Shown: positions 1-9,192, counted from the first letter of the stretch. The stretch: 64,000 nt of DNA from JAJKJG01 sp036556825 (GCA_036556825.1 DATBIR010000133.1:1-64000); one strand, 5' to 3'. The notes: generated by a model from the letters alone, not told the origin. Made by a program: numbers and translations.

Positions 1-79
1 GCTCGGCTACACGACGTATGCCTACTGGGTCTTCCGCGGCAAGGTGGCGGAAGACGTCCAGGCGAGCGCCTATCATTGA
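1..79 (+). CDS. cydB: Cytochrome bd-type quinol oxidase subunit II, C-terminal end (partial)
   Basis: Only the last 25 codons are present, read in frame from base 2 to the TGA at 77-79. The peptide carries YAYWVFRGKV and ends in AYH, the typical end of CydB/CioB subunits after their last transmembrane helix. The full protein would be an inner-membrane subunit of a cyanide-insensitive quinol oxidase. The assignment is supported by the next gene, whose ATG overlaps this stop (TGATG) and which encodes the short membrane peptide that often follows cioAB. The rest of the gene lies outside the window. Confidence 0.72.
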   Translation, partial: LGYTTYAYWVFRGKVAEDVQASAYH

Positions 80-204
80 TGTCCGGTCGCGAGCGCCGGC
101 CGCGCGCCTGGTCGCGGCTGGCGTGGTTCATCGGTCTGTACATCGTGAGCCTCGCCGTGTTCGCGACGATCGTCTACACGTTACGCGCGCTCGTGCCGCG
201 GTAG
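79..204 (+). CDS. DUF2474-type small membrane peptide of bd oxidase operon
   Basis: A 41-residue protein whose ATG overlaps the stop of the upstream cydB tail by one base, so the two are translationally coupled. It has an arginine-rich N-terminus (about residues 4-14), then one hydrophobic helix (about 15-37) and a short basic end, which is the layout of the DUF2474/CydX-like peptides found after cioB. Such peptides are thought to stabilise the oxidase in the membrane. It is too short for standard gene finders; the identification rests on position and topology rather than a diagnostic motif. Confidence 0.7.
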   Translation: MSGRERRPRAWSRLAWFIGLYIVSLAVFATIVYTLRALVPR

Positions 205-287
205 CGCGGCACATTCCGAAAATCCGGAGCAGGCGATCGCGACATTCATGCGCGCCGCATCGAAATGATGCGAACCGGCGGGTTAGC

Positions 288-1118
288 TTATCGCCAGCGC
301 GACGGGCGACCAATCACGCCCTTGCTGGTCACCACCACCCACGTCTTGCCGCGGCGCTCGATCGATTCGACGCGGCCGGCATTCGGCACCGTCTCTCCGG
401 GCACGACTTCGCGCACGCGCCCTCGCCGGCTCTCGATCAACGCCATGCCGTCATCGACGTCGCGCAGGATCCAGTCTTCGATGAGGCGCTCCTTCGCCAC
501 CGCTTTCGGCTCGACGCTGCCGGTTTGCACCGGATCGGCAGCTTCAGGCGCGACGGGCTTTGCGGCGGCGCTCGTCATGGGCCGCCGCTCGATCGCCTCG
601 AGGCGCCCGCTGAGCTCGGACAGGATCGTGTGCGTGTCCTTGGCCGTGCGCTCCAGCCGGCCGGAGGCGTCCATGACGGTGCCGATCTGGCCCGTCGTTT
701 CAGCCTTGGCGCGCTCGACCTTGTCCTGCATGCCGTCGATGGCGAGCTTGAGGGCGCGCAGGTCGGCGCTGAGCCGCACGATGTCGCTCTGGCTGTCGCG
801 GATGGCCGCGGCGGTCTGCGCCCATTCGGGACTCTCTTCGCTCGGCTGCCCGGTGGCGGAGAACGCACCTGATCCGCCTGCCCATCCGAGCCCGACCGCG
901 ACCGCGAGGGTGGCGGCCCGCAGCGCGTATTCGCGCCAGTCGGGCGACTTCGCCTTCTCTTCGGGCTCAAGCCCGCCCGGTTGCGCCGAAGCCGTCCCGG
1001 CCGCGGGCCTGCCCGCCGATCGCTCGGCACTCTTCACCGCCTGCGCGAGTGCGGCCGCAGCGGCGGTGGAGGCGAGTGCCGGATTCTCCGGGCTTGGCTC
1101 GTTCTGCAGGTCACTCAT
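288..1118 (-). CDS. Conserved hypothetical coiled-coil protein with one membrane anchor
   Basis: A 276-residue protein without a recognised family. An Ala/Pro-rich cytoplasmic segment (1-60) is followed by one hydrophobic helix (about 65-85), a heptad-rich stretch likely to form a coiled coil (about 100-178), a Pro/Ala linker (180-205) and a compact C-terminal domain (205-276). That domain has a GETVPNAGRVESI strand pattern resembling small beta-barrel (SH3/PilP-like) domains. The layout suggests a single-pass envelope protein with the coiled coil outside the cytoplasm. It stands alone between the oxidase operon and the tartrate dehydratase gene. Function unknown; homologues of this layout appear in Hyphomicrobiales, but I cannot name one. 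Confidence 0.6.
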   Translation of the reverse strand: MSDLQNEPSPENPALASTAAAAALAQAVKSAERSAGRPAAGTASAQPGGLEPEEKAKSPDWREYALRAATLAVAVGLGWAGGSGAFSATGQPSEESPEWAQTAAAIRDSQSDIVRLSADLRALKLAIDGMQDKVERAKAETTGQIGTVMDASGRLERTAKDTHTILSELSGRLEAIERRPMTSAAAKPVAPEAADPVQTGSVEPKAVAKERLIEDWILRDVDDGMALIESRRGRVREVVPGETVPNAGRVESIERRGKTWVVVTSKGVIGRPSRWR

Positions 1119-1224
1119 GGCGCACTCTCAGACGCACTGCGCCAACGAATAGCAACTCGATTTTACAAAAGGGTTACCATGCGAGACTTCGCTGGACCGA
1201 GCCCATCCTGCGGCAAACCAAAGT

Positions 1225-2391
1225 TCAGGACGGCCTCAGCGGCTTCATGACGGTATAAAGGGCGTTCTTCGCTTCGAAGCCGATGCCGGGCACGTCAGGC
1301 ATACTGATGCGGCCGTTCTCGACCGGGATTCCGTCGGCGAAACCACCGAACGGCGCGAACACGTCCGGATAGCTTTCGTTGCCGCCCATGCCGAGGCCGA
1401 CGGCGATGTTGAGCGCGAACTGGTGGCCGCCATGCGGCACGCAGCGCCGACGGCTCCAGCCGTGCGCATCGAGCATCGCCAGCGTGCGCAGATATTCGAC
1501 GAGGCCGTAGGAAAGGGCAGGGTCGAACTGCAGGATGTCGCGGTCGGGACGCAGGCCGCCGTAGCGGATCAGATTGCGCGCGTCCTGCATCGAGAAGAGG
1601 TTTTCTCCGGCCGCCAGAACGCCGGCGTAGTCGGCCGCAAGACAGGCATGCGGCAGGTAATCGAGCGGATCGAACGGCTCCTCGTACCAGCGCAGCCCAT
1701 AATCGGTCAGCGCTCGCCCATAGGCGAGCCCGGTGTCGAGATCGAAGCGGCCGTTGGCGTCCACGGCGAGGCGCCGGCCCTCGCCGACCACCTCGAGAAC
1801 CGCATCGATGCGGCGCAGATCGTCGTCCAGCGGTTCGCCGCCAATCTTCATCTTGACCGTGTCGTAGCCGCGGTCGAGATACGAGCGCATCTCGTCCTGG
1901 AGCGCGCGCACGTCCTTGCCGGGATAGTAATAGCCGCCGGCCGCATAAACCCAGGCGGTCTCGTCGGCGTCGCCGCCGTTGTAGCGATCGGCGAGGAGCC
2001 GCCACAGGGGCACGCCCGCAGCCTTCGCCACCGCGTCCCAGATCGCCATGTCGAGAACGCCCACCGCGACCGAGCGCTCGCCATGCCCGCCGGGCTTCTC
2101 GTTCTTCATCATGGCCGCCCAGGCCTTGTGCGGATCGATCAGGCCGGAGGCATCGAGAAGCTCGTCCGGCGGCGCGTCGCGCAGGCGCGGAATGAAACGC
2201 TCGCGCAGCAGGCCCTGCTGGGCATAGCGGCCGTTCGAATTGAAGCCGAAGCCGACCACCGGCTCGCCGTCGACGATGCGATCCGTAACCACTGCCACCA
2301 CGGAAGCGGTCATGGCCGAGAAGTCGATATAGGCGTTGGCAATGGCCGACGAGATCGGCGCGACGATGTCGCGGATTTCAACGATGCGCAT
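1225..2391 (-). CDS. tarD: D-tartrate dehydratase-like enolase superfamily enzyme
   Basis: 388 residues, mandelate racemase subgroup of the enolase superfamily. Visible active-site elements are the KMK motif (K180, K182), metal ligands D211 (in DANGRF), E237 (in YEEP) and E263 (in GENL), and the D290/H320 dyad. Segments such as NEKPGGHGERSVAVG and YAAGGYYYPGK match what I recall of the Bradyrhizobium japonicum D-tartrate dehydratase, also about 389 residues, so dehydration of D-tartrate to oxaloacetate is the likely reaction. A related acid sugar cannot be excluded. It is transcribed away from the tctCBA genes and followed downstream by the unknown coiled-coil gene. The nearby carboxylate transporter would fit tartrate uptake, but a GH3 gene lies between them. 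Confidence 0.82.
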   Translation of the reverse strand: MRIVEIRDIVAPISSAIANAYIDFSAMTASVVAVVTDRIVDGEPVVGFGFNSNGRYAQQGLLRERFIPRLRDAPPDELLDASGLIDPHKAWAAMMKNEKPGGHGERSVAVGVLDMAIWDAVAKAAGVPLWRLLADRYNGGDADETAWVYAAGGYYYPGKDVRALQDEMRSYLDRGYDTVKMKIGGEPLDDDLRRIDAVLEVVGEGRRLAVDANGRFDLDTGLAYGRALTDYGLRWYEEPFDPLDYLPHACLAADYAGVLAAGENLFSMQDARNLIRYGGLRPDRDILQFDPALSYGLVEYLRTLAMLDAHGWSRRRCVPHGGHQFALNIAVGLGMGGNESYPDVFAPFGGFADGIPVENGRISMPDVPGIGFEAKNALYTVMKPLRPS

Positions 2392-2497
2392 GGCCTCTGC
2401 CTATACAGCATCCGCCGGCAAAAGAGACCTGGCTTGCTGGCGACGAGGTGACTGGCTCGGGCTCCAGCCATCCCGTGCGTGGACGGTTCAGGACTGG

Positions 2498-2571
2498 ATC
2501 GACCGCGCCATGTTTGCGAAAGTGCGGCCCATCCCGGATCAGGTCCGGACAGGCTTTCGCCAGGTCCTGCG
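2498..2571. repeat. Degenerate intergenic palindromic repeat (family A)
   Basis: The gap between tarD and the GH3 gene contains TTTGCGAAAGTG, CCCGGATCAGGTCCGG and GCTTTCGCC, the same order of words seen at about 20089, 53936, 56063 and 60909. It looks like a decayed copy of a dispersed hyphomicrobial palindrome. No coding sequence is apparent. Confidence 0.4.
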
Positions 2572-4785
2572 TCACGGAACATCGCGCGGCGGGTTCACCC
2601 GCAGCCCGTCGCTGACCTCGAATCTGCCTCCAAGGTCGGCAAGCGAATTGCCGCCGATCCAGACGTCGAAGGCGCCCGGCTCGACTACATAGGTCCCGTC
2701 TTCGAGATGAAAGCCGAGCTCGCGCGCGGGAATGCGGAAGGTCACGACCCGCGCCTGGCCGGCCGCCAGGCTGATCTTCTCGAATGCCTTGAGCTCGCGC
2801 ACCGGCCGGCTGCGGCTCGCAATCAGGTCGCGCACATAGAGCTGCGCCACTTCCTTTCCCGCGTGCGGGCCCGCGTTGGTGACGGTGACCCGCACCTGGA
2901 CATGATCCGAGGCTTTCACCCGCGGCGTATCGATGGCGAGATCCGAGAAGCGGAACGAGGTGTAGCTGAGGCCCCAGCCGAACGGGAACAGCGGCGTCAG
3001 AGCCTCGTCCAGATAGTTGCGCGTGAAGCGCTGGTGCGGGTCCGTCGGTCGGCCGCTCGGCAGATGATTGTAGTAGATCGGGATCTGTCCCACGGTCCGC
3101 GGCCACGTGAGCGGCAGCTTGCCGCTCGGGTTGACGTCACCGAACAGGGTTTCCGTGATGGCGGCTGCGCCTTCGGTGCCGGGATACCAGGCCATCAACG
3201 CCGCGGCGAGCTTTTCGGACGCGGGGCCGAGCTCGAGCGGCCTGCCGGCGAGCAGCACGAGGATGACGGGCTTGCCGGTCGCGATCAGCGCGTCGAGCAG
3301 CTCCTGCTGCCTGCCGGGCAAGGTGAGGTAGGCGCGAGACGCTGCCTCGCCGCTGCTGTCGCGTTCCTCGCCGAGCACGACGACGGCCGCGTCGGCCGAG
3401 CGGGTCGCGTCGAGCGCCTCCGCAAAGCCGGCCGTGGTCGTGCAGGCGGCGTCGCAGCCGGCGGCATAGGAAACCGTGATGTCGGCGCGTGCCGCCCGCT
3501 GCCTGAGCCGGTCCAGGATCGGGACGGTGTCTTCGGCATGACCACGGGCGGCGTGCGGGCCAAGAAGGTCCCACTGACTCCGCGCCAGTCCGCCGATCAC
3601 GGCAATGGAGCGCGTCGTCGCGCCGAGCGGCAGCAGGTCGTCGGGGTTCTGCAGCAGCACGATCGCTTCGCGCGCCACCGCCAGCGCAACCTGGCGCGAT
3701 TGCGGTGTCGGGAAGACCGCGTCGTTGCGGCTCGGATCGGCGTCCGGGCGTTCGAACAGCCCGAGCCGGAACTTGGTCCGCAACACGCGGCGGACGGCGT
3801 CGTCCACGGCCCGCATCGGGATGCGGCGTGCGCGCACCTCGTCGCCCAGATGGCGTTCGTACAGGCCGCTCATCAGGTCGATGTCGATGCCCGCCAGAAA
3901 CGCGCGGCGGGCAGCTTCGGCGCCGTCGGCGGCGACGCCATGCCCGATCAATTCCTCGATCGCCGCCCAATCCGAAATCACGACGCCGTCGAACTTCCAT
4001 TCCTTGCGCAGCACGTGCGTGAGCAGCCAGCGGTTCGCCGTCGCCGGCAGACCGTTCAGCGCGTTGAAGGCGCCCATCACGGAAACGCTGCCGGCCTCGA
4101 CGGCGGCCCGAAAGGGCGGCAGGATGACGTCGCGCAAGGTCGTGATTGGAATCTCGGTGGCGTCGTAGTCGCGCCCGCCGATCACGGCGCCATAGCCGGC
4201 GAAATGCTTCACCCCGGTCGCCAGGCCGCCGGCGCGAAATCCCTCGACGCGCGCGGCAGCGAAGATGCGGCCCAGATACGGATCCTCGCCGGAGCCTTCG
4301 ACGATGCGGCCCCAGCGCGCATCGCGCGCGATGTCGGCCATCGGCGCGAAAGTCCATTGCAGGCCGATATAGGCTGCCTCACGGGCTCCCCATTCGGACG
4401 CAAGCCTGGCGAGGTTGGGGTCGAAGGTGGCCGCTTCCGCGAGCGGCACGGGATAGATCGTCCTGAAACCGTGCAGCACGTCGAGGCTGAACAGAAGCGG
4501 GATGCCGAGACGCGATTCACGAGCGGCCTTCTGGGCTGCCGCAATGTCCTGCGGGTTGTTGAAGTTGATCACCGAGCCGGCGCGGCCCTGGCGGATGAAA
4601 TCAAATCCCGGGAATTTCGGGCCGTGCGAGACGAGATTGAGCTGGCCGATCTTCTCGTCCAGCGTCATGCGGGCGAGAATCTGATCGATCCGGCGCTCGG
4701 CACCGGTGGCGGCCCTTGAAGCTGACAGCAGCACTGCGCCGAGAGTCAGGGCAACGAGCAGAAGCGCACGGCAGGAGCGGAACAT
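2572..4785 (-). CDS. bglX: Secreted beta-glucosidase, glycoside hydrolase family 3
   Basis: 737 residues. A signal peptide (about 1-28, with a hydrophobic LLLVALTLGAVLL core) precedes a GH3 N-terminal barrel. The barrel contains KHF at 193-195 and VVISDW, with D272 as the catalytic nucleophile. Then come the GH3 alpha/beta C-terminal domain (about 380-610) and a fibronectin III-like domain (about 640-725). Length and domain order match periplasmic BglX-type enzymes, which cut beta-linked glucose from the non-reducing ends of oligosaccharides. It stands alone, with tarD downstream and the tct operon terminator upstream. Substrate linkage cannot be told from sequence. Confidence 0.92.
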   Translation of the reverse strand: MFRSCRALLLVALTLGAVLLSASRAATGAERRIDQILARMTLDEKIGQLNLVSHGPKFPGFDFIRQGRAGSVINFNNPQDIAAAQKAARESRLGIPLLFSLDVLHGFRTIYPVPLAEAATFDPNLARLASEWGAREAAYIGLQWTFAPMADIARDARWGRIVEGSGEDPYLGRIFAAARVEGFRAGGLATGVKHFAGYGAVIGGRDYDATEIPITTLRDVILPPFRAAVEAGSVSVMGAFNALNGLPATANRWLLTHVLRKEWKFDGVVISDWAAIEELIGHGVAADGAEAARRAFLAGIDIDLMSGLYERHLGDEVRARRIPMRAVDDAVRRVLRTKFRLGLFERPDADPSRNDAVFPTPQSRQVALAVAREAIVLLQNPDDLLPLGATTRSIAVIGGLARSQWDLLGPHAARGHAEDTVPILDRLRQRAARADITVSYAAGCDAACTTTAGFAEALDATRSADAAVVVLGEERDSSGEAASRAYLTLPGRQQELLDALIATGKPVILVLLAGRPLELGPASEKLAAALMAWYPGTEGAAAITETLFGDVNPSGKLPLTWPRTVGQIPIYYNHLPSGRPTDPHQRFTRNYLDEALTPLFPFGWGLSYTSFRFSDLAIDTPRVKASDHVQVRVTVTNAGPHAGKEVAQLYVRDLIASRSRPVRELKAFEKISLAAGQARVVTFRIPARELGFHLEDGTYVVEPGAFDVWIGGNSLADLGGRFEVSDGLRVNPPRDVP

Positions 4786-4907
4786 CTCTCTTCTTAATCG
4801 TGAGGTGGCTTAATCGCGAGGTGACGCGCACCGCACGGGATTATTCGCGATTACGCAAAGAGTTCCGGAAAAACATTTGCCCAGAGCAAAGTTTCGGGCA
4901 GGGGCGC

Positions 4908-4942
4908 AAAAAAATCGCCCGCCGCGCCACGGCGGCGGGCGA
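4908..4942 (-). terminator. Intrinsic terminator of the tctABC operon
   Basis: On the minus strand, just after the tctC stop, there is a perfect 10-bp stem (arms at 4933-4942 and 4915-4924) with an 8-nt loop. It is followed directly by seven T residues (4914-4908). This is a textbook rho-independent terminator and marks the end of the tctA-tctB-tctC transcript. Confidence 0.9.
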
Positions 4943-4961
4943 TTGCCGGTGGCAGAACGCA

Positions 4962-5969
4962 CTACTTGATCGATGCCGACGCCGCCTTGAGGATCGGCGT
5001 CAGGGATGTGCTGCCCTGCATGATGCGCTGGATGCGCGTCTGATCGCTTTCGCCGCTGTAGAATGCGACCGGCAGGGCCCTTTTCTGGGATTCGGCGATC
5101 AGCTCGGGATCGGCCAGCGCCTTGGCAACCCCGGCGCGCATGTCGGCCACGGCCTTCGGGTCCATGTTGGGCGGCCCGAAGAAGCCGCGCGTGACGGCGA
5201 GGATGTCGATGATCGTGCGGATCGGGGCGAGCTTCTTCTCGTCCTTGACGATCTCGGTGACCGCCGGAACGTCGGGATAATCCTTGTAACGCTTCTCCTC
5301 GATGTTGAGGATTGGCCGCTTCTCTTTGCTCTTGAGGGAGGGCGCCGTGGTCGCCCACGAGGTCATGTGGCCGTCGCCTTCGCCCTTGATCACCGCGAGG
5401 CTGGTGTCCGGGTCGCCCTGGTAGCCGGTGACGGCCTTGAGCTTGAGGCCGAGCGCGTCGAACAGCACGGCCATCGTGTAGAAGTCCTCGTCGGTGCCCT
5501 GCGTCGGATAGATGAACTCGCGATTGAGCTTCATCACGTCCTGGATCGAGTTGAATTTGGGATTGACCACCAGCACGCGCGGATCGTCGGCGACGCTGCC
5601 GAGATAGGTGAACTTGCCGGCGTCGAACTGCACGCCCGGGCTGCCCGCGAGCTGCGCCATGATCAGCGTCGGCACGTTGGTGAAGGCGATCGTCAGCCCG
5701 TCGGGCTTGGCGTTCCACAGGACGTTGGTGCCGCGCAGGCTGCCCGCGCCCGGCTGGTTGTCGACGCGCATGTCGCGCGCGCCGAGGTGCTTGACGAGGT
5801 AGGGCGCCAGCATGCGTGCATATTGCGTCATGGGCCCGCCCGGGGAGTTCGGCACGATCAGGGTGATGGTCTTCCCGTCGTAATACCCGGCGGCCTGGCT
5901 CGGCGCCGCGGCAACCGCGGCGAGAGCCGCCGCGGCGACCGCCAGGATGATGTTCTTCACTCGTGACAT
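4962..5969 (-). CDS. tctC: Tripartite tricarboxylate transporter substrate-binding protein (TctC/Bug family)
   Basis: 335 residues with a Sec signal peptide (about 1-27, Ala-rich, SQA end). It has the Bug-family opening GKTITLIVPNSPGG and a VDNQPGAGS ligand-loop segment. It is the periplasmic binding protein that hands a carboxylate to the TctAB membrane complex. The start at 5969 was chosen because GGAGG lies about 8 nt upstream and the signal peptide begins there; a longer in-frame reading upstream is antisense to tctB and unlikely. It is last in tctA-tctB-tctC and is followed by a strong terminator. Ligand unknown; tartrate is a guess from the neighbouring tarD. Confidence 0.9.
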   Translation of the reverse strand: MSRVKNIILAVAAAALAAVAAAPSQAAGYYDGKTITLIVPNSPGGPMTQYARMLAPYLVKHLGARDMRVDNQPGAGSLRGTNVLWNAKPDGLTIAFTNVPTLIMAQLAGSPGVQFDAGKFTYLGSVADDPRVLVVNPKFNSIQDVMKLNREFIYPTQGTDEDFYTMAVLFDALGLKLKAVTGYQGDPDTSLAVIKGEGDGHMTSWATTAPSLKSKEKRPILNIEEKRYKDYPDVPAVTEIVKDEKKLAPIRTIIDILAVTRGFFGPPNMDPKAVADMRAGVAKALADPELIAESQKRALPVAFYSGESDQTRIQRIMQGSTSLTPILKAASASIK

Positions 5970-6031
5970 GCTCAGGTTTCCTCCATGGTGGAGCCCACTT
6001 GCGGGGCTTCTTGAATGCAACCGTCTCGCGG

Positions 6032-6568
6032 TCAGAGGCCGATATAGTGCCCGATCCCGGGAAGCAGGATGCTGCGATCCAGCGGGATCTGAAGAACATA
6101 TCCGAACACGACGACCACGATCACGGTCAGGACGACAGCATAGACAAGGCTCTTCGGCCAAGGGAAGTACCCGGTCAGCCCGAGATAGGCGGCCGTGAAG
6201 ACAAAGATCGAGGGGATCGGGCCGAGCAGAAGGAACCCGACGAGCAGCAGCGCCACCATACCGAAGGCGATGACCTGCTTGCGGATGCCGGGGCCGGTAT
6301 CCCTCGCGGCCGCCTTGGTCTCGCCTCCGCTCCCATCCGCGTTGCGGGCGCGGCCGGTGAGCAACTCGAGAACGTCGACATGCAGCTCGTCGGGCGAGCG
6401 CAAATTCTGCCACACCAGCTGGATGGTCACGAGGATCACGCCGAAGACCGCCACCGGCATGGGCACGAAGCGGGCACGCGGCGAATAGTCGAGACTGAGC
6501 ACGATGATCGCGAGCAGGAACGCCAGCACGAAGCCGGCGACGATGTTTTCCTGTATGCGCCGGCTCAT
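6032..6568 (-). CDS. tctB: Tripartite tricarboxylate transporter small membrane subunit (TctB family)
   Basis: 178 residues with four predicted membrane helices (about 9-27, 36-56, 95-120 and 128-165) separated by a charged loop, as in TctB/DUF1468 proteins. The ATG at 6568 overlaps the tctA stop by four bases (ATGA), so the two are translationally coupled. A much longer in-frame extension upstream is only the shadow of tctA. It forms the inner-membrane complex with TctA and receives substrate from TctC, encoded 62 bp downstream. Confidence 0.88.
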   Translation of the reverse strand: MSRRIQENIVAGFVLAFLLAIIVLSLDYSPRARFVPMPVAVFGVILVTIQLVWQNLRSPDELHVDVLELLTGRARNADGSGGETKAAARDTGPGIRKQVIAFGMVALLLVGFLLLGPIPSIFVFTAAYLGLTGYFPWPKSLVYAVVLTVIVVVVFGYVLQIPLDRSILLPGIGHYIGL

Positions 6569-8082
6569 GCCGCCCCCCTCGGTTGCGAGCCCGCCGCCAT
6601 TTGCGCGCGGCGCCGGCGCCAGTTGCGAAAGAACGGCCAGGCAGTCGTCAGCACGACCAGGATGAACATGGTCAGCGCGATCGGCCGCTTGAAGATGAAG
6701 AAGTCGCCATAGAGCGTCAGGGACAGATGCAGGCTGCGTTCGATCATGTCGGCGAGCACCATGCCGATGACCAGGTTGGCGCGCGAGAAATGATATTTCT
6801 CCATCAGGAAGCCGAGAAACCCGAATGCGGCGCACACGATCACGTCGCCCGGCTGTCCGCGCGTCGAATAGGCCCCGACGAAGCATATCGACAGCACGAT
6901 CGGCACCATCAGGTTGGCGTCGAGATTGGGCATGCGCGCGAGATAGGGCGAGATCGCCATCCCGATCAGCGTCGTGACGATGCTGCCGATCACCACGATC
7001 CAGACCAGCGTGAACACGACATCGAGCTGGTTCGTGAGCATCTGCGCGCCGGGAACGATGCCCATGCCGATGAAGGCGAGCAGCAGGATCGCCATGCTTT
7101 CGCCGCCGGGGATGCCGAAGGCCAGTGTCGGCAGGAGCCCGCCGCCCTCGTTGGCGCCGAGCGTCGCGTCGGGCGCGATCACGCCTTCCACATTGCCCTT
7201 GCCGAAGAGCTCAGGGTGTTTGGATGTCTGCACGGCCTGTGCGTAGGCGGCGATGCCGCCGACGCTGGCGCCGACGCCGGGCAGCACGCCGATCCAAAGG
7301 CCGAGAATGCTCGATCGCATCACGAGGCCCCAGTGGCGGAAGGAGTCCATCACGCCCTGCCAGACCGTGCTCTTCTCGTCGCGCAGGTCGCGGCTGACGA
7401 TGCCGTCCTCGCCGCGCACGTAGAGCTTCATCATCTCGCCGACCGCGAACAGGCCGATGGTCGCGACAGGAAACGAGATGCCGTCCATCAGGAAGATGCT
7501 GCCGAACGTATAGCGCGGCGTCGCGGTCACCGGGTCCATGCCGATGAAAGCGATCACGACGCCGAAGCTGGCCGCGATCATGCCCTTGAGCAGGGAGCCT
7601 TCGCTGAAGGTGGCGATCAGGGTCAGACCCCAGAGCGCCATGATGAGATATTCGCTCGGCCCCATGGCGAGCATGATCGGGCGCACGATCGGGATGCTGA
7701 TGGCGAGGAAAACGGCGCCGATGATGCCGCCGAGCAGCGCTGCGCCCGCGGAGGCTCCGAGCGCGCGCTTCGCCTGGCCCTTCTGGGTCATCGGAAAGCC
7801 GTCGAAAAGCAGCGCCAGGCTTTTGCTCGAGCCGGGCACGTTGAACAGGATGCTGGTGACGGAGTCGCCCCAGATCGTGGCGATGTGGGCCCCGAGCAGG
7901 AGCGCCAGGGTGGCGCCCGGCTCGTAGCCGTAGGAGAACGGCAGCAGCAGCGCCATCGCCGTGATGCCGCCGAGCCCCGGCAGGATGCCGATCACGAGGC
8001 CGTAGACGATGCCGATCAGCATGAACAGAATGGCCTGCACCGTGAGCAGCGACATCAGGCCGGCAATGATGGCATCGAGCAT
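6565..8082 (-). CDS. tctA: Tripartite tricarboxylate transporter large permease (TctA)
   Basis: 505 residues, highly hydrophobic, about 11-12 membrane helices. It has the two TctA half-repeat signatures: GIVYGLVIGILPGLGG near residue 24 and GVLPGVGASVGG near residue 265. It is the ion-coupled permease of the tripartite tricarboxylate transporter and heads the tctA-tctB-tctC operon. It runs divergently from the hydrolase gene at 8244; the 160-bp gap presumably holds both promoters, though I see no clear hexamers there. Confidence 0.95.
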   Translation of the reverse strand: MLDAIIAGLMSLLTVQAILFMLIGIVYGLVIGILPGLGGITAMALLLPFSYGYEPGATLALLLGAHIATIWGDSVTSILFNVPGSSKSLALLFDGFPMTQKGQAKRALGASAGAALLGGIIGAVFLAISIPIVRPIMLAMGPSEYLIMALWGLTLIATFSEGSLLKGMIAASFGVVIAFIGMDPVTATPRYTFGSIFLMDGISFPVATIGLFAVGEMMKLYVRGEDGIVSRDLRDEKSTVWQGVMDSFRHWGLVMRSSILGLWIGVLPGVGASVGGIAAYAQAVQTSKHPELFGKGNVEGVIAPDATLGANEGGGLLPTLAFGIPGGESMAILLLAFIGMGIVPGAQMLTNQLDVVFTLVWIVVIGSIVTTLIGMAISPYLARMPNLDANLMVPIVLSICFVGAYSTRGQPGDVIVCAAFGFLGFLMEKYHFSRANLVIGMVLADMIERSLHLSLTLYGDFFIFKRPIALTMFILVVLTTAWPFFRNWRRRRAQMAAGSQPRGAA

Positions 8083-8243
8083 CCGCCCGCTTCTCCCCGC
8101 GCTTCCTCGTTATGTTGTCGAGCGCCTGGGTGGCGCCGCAGCGGCATGGCGTGCATGCGCTTGTTGGCCGATATCATGACGAGGTTTGCGGGCATCGACA
8201 AGACGCGGGCCGGGCGCCCGCCGTTCGAATCACGGCTATCTTG

Positions 8244-9101
8244 ATGGCCCGCGCTCCTGCCATGGGAGAGCGCGCGTGCGGGTGGGAGCAGGCTGACACC
8301 GCGCCGATCAATGGGATCGACATCCACTACCGGGTCGAGGGCAGGGGGCCGGTCCTGGTGCTCGTGCACGGCCTCGCCTGCGGTCGGCGCATGTGGTTCC
8401 ACCAGGTCCGCGCGTTCCGCTCGCGCTTCACGGTCGTCACCTACGATCAGCGCGGGCATGGCCTGACGGGCGCGCCAAGGGATAAGGATGCCTATTCTCC
8501 GGGACACTTGTCGCGGGATCTTGCAGGCCTGCTCGATCATCTCGGCATCGGCACATGCCACCTCGTCGGCTTCTCCATGGGCGGCGGCCCGGCCCTGGCC
8601 TTAGCCGCCGCGCAGCCGAAGCGCGTGCGGGGTCTGGTCCTCGCCGATGTTGGCGCGGGGGCGGAGAATCCGGCGGCCACGCAGGCGCTCGTGCGGCGCT
8701 GGCTCGCGCTGCGCTCCGGCGGCATGACCGCGATCGCCGACGAGATGCTGCGCAGCGAATTCTTCAAGACCTATGCCGGCCGCAATGCGCGCACGCGCAA
8801 GCACATGCATGCCCTCATCGCGGCGACGCCGCTGCACGGGCTCGAAAATACGCTGACCGAGGTGCTGGCGAAACGGAACTCGCTGTTCCGCGCGACGCGC
8901 ATGCTTGCGGCGATCGCCGCCCCGACGCTGGTCCTGACCGGCGCCGACGACTATGTCTGCCGCAAGGCCGCGCAGCTGATGGCGCGCACCATTCCCGGAG
9001 CGACGGAGCTGCGCATTCCCGGCGCCGGCCACATGTCGCCGCTGGAGGCGCCGGCAGCGTTCAACGCGGCGGTGATGGAGTTTCTGGAGGGCGCCGGCTG
9101 A
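8244..9101 (+). CDS. Alpha/beta hydrolase
   Basis: 285 residues from the chosen ATG. The oxyanion-hole HG is at 42-43, the nucleophile S111 lies in GFSMGG, the acid is D235 or D236 in TGADDY and the base is H263 in GAGHMSP. The fold and length are those of the 3-oxoadipate enol-lactonase/haloperoxidase-like group. An earlier in-frame start exists at 8112, but that stretch has no alpha/beta-hydrolase character; a second candidate ATG is at 8262. No signal peptide, so probably cytoplasmic. It stands alone between tctA and the molybdenum hydroxylase genes; the substrate is unknown. Confidence 0.85.
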   Translation: MARAPAMGERACGWEQADTAPINGIDIHYRVEGRGPVLVLVHGLACGRRMWFHQVRAFRSRFTVVTYDQRGHGLTGAPRDKDAYSPGHLSRDLAGLLDHLGIGTCHLVGFSMGGGPALALAAAQPKRVRGLVLADVGAGAENPAATQALVRRWLALRSGGMTAIADEMLRSEFFKTYAGRNARTRKHMHALIAATPLHGLENTLTEVLAKRNSLFRATRMLAAIAAPTLVLTGADDYVCRKAAQLMARTIPGATELRIPGAGHMSPLEAPAAFNAAVMEFLEGAG

Positions 9102-9192
9102 CACGGCGAGCACCCGTCATCCTCTCGCTCATATGGCCGTCAGGCATCTCGTGAACGTGATGCTGGCATGCCGGGGCTGCGGCCGTTGGCGA

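Noticed and set aside
2479..4719. Open frame of 746 codons on the plus strand opposite the GH3 gene
   Set aside because: Antisense to a complete GH3 enzyme with catalytic motifs; the translation is Arg/His/Ala-rich without domains, as expected for a shadow frame in high-GC DNA.
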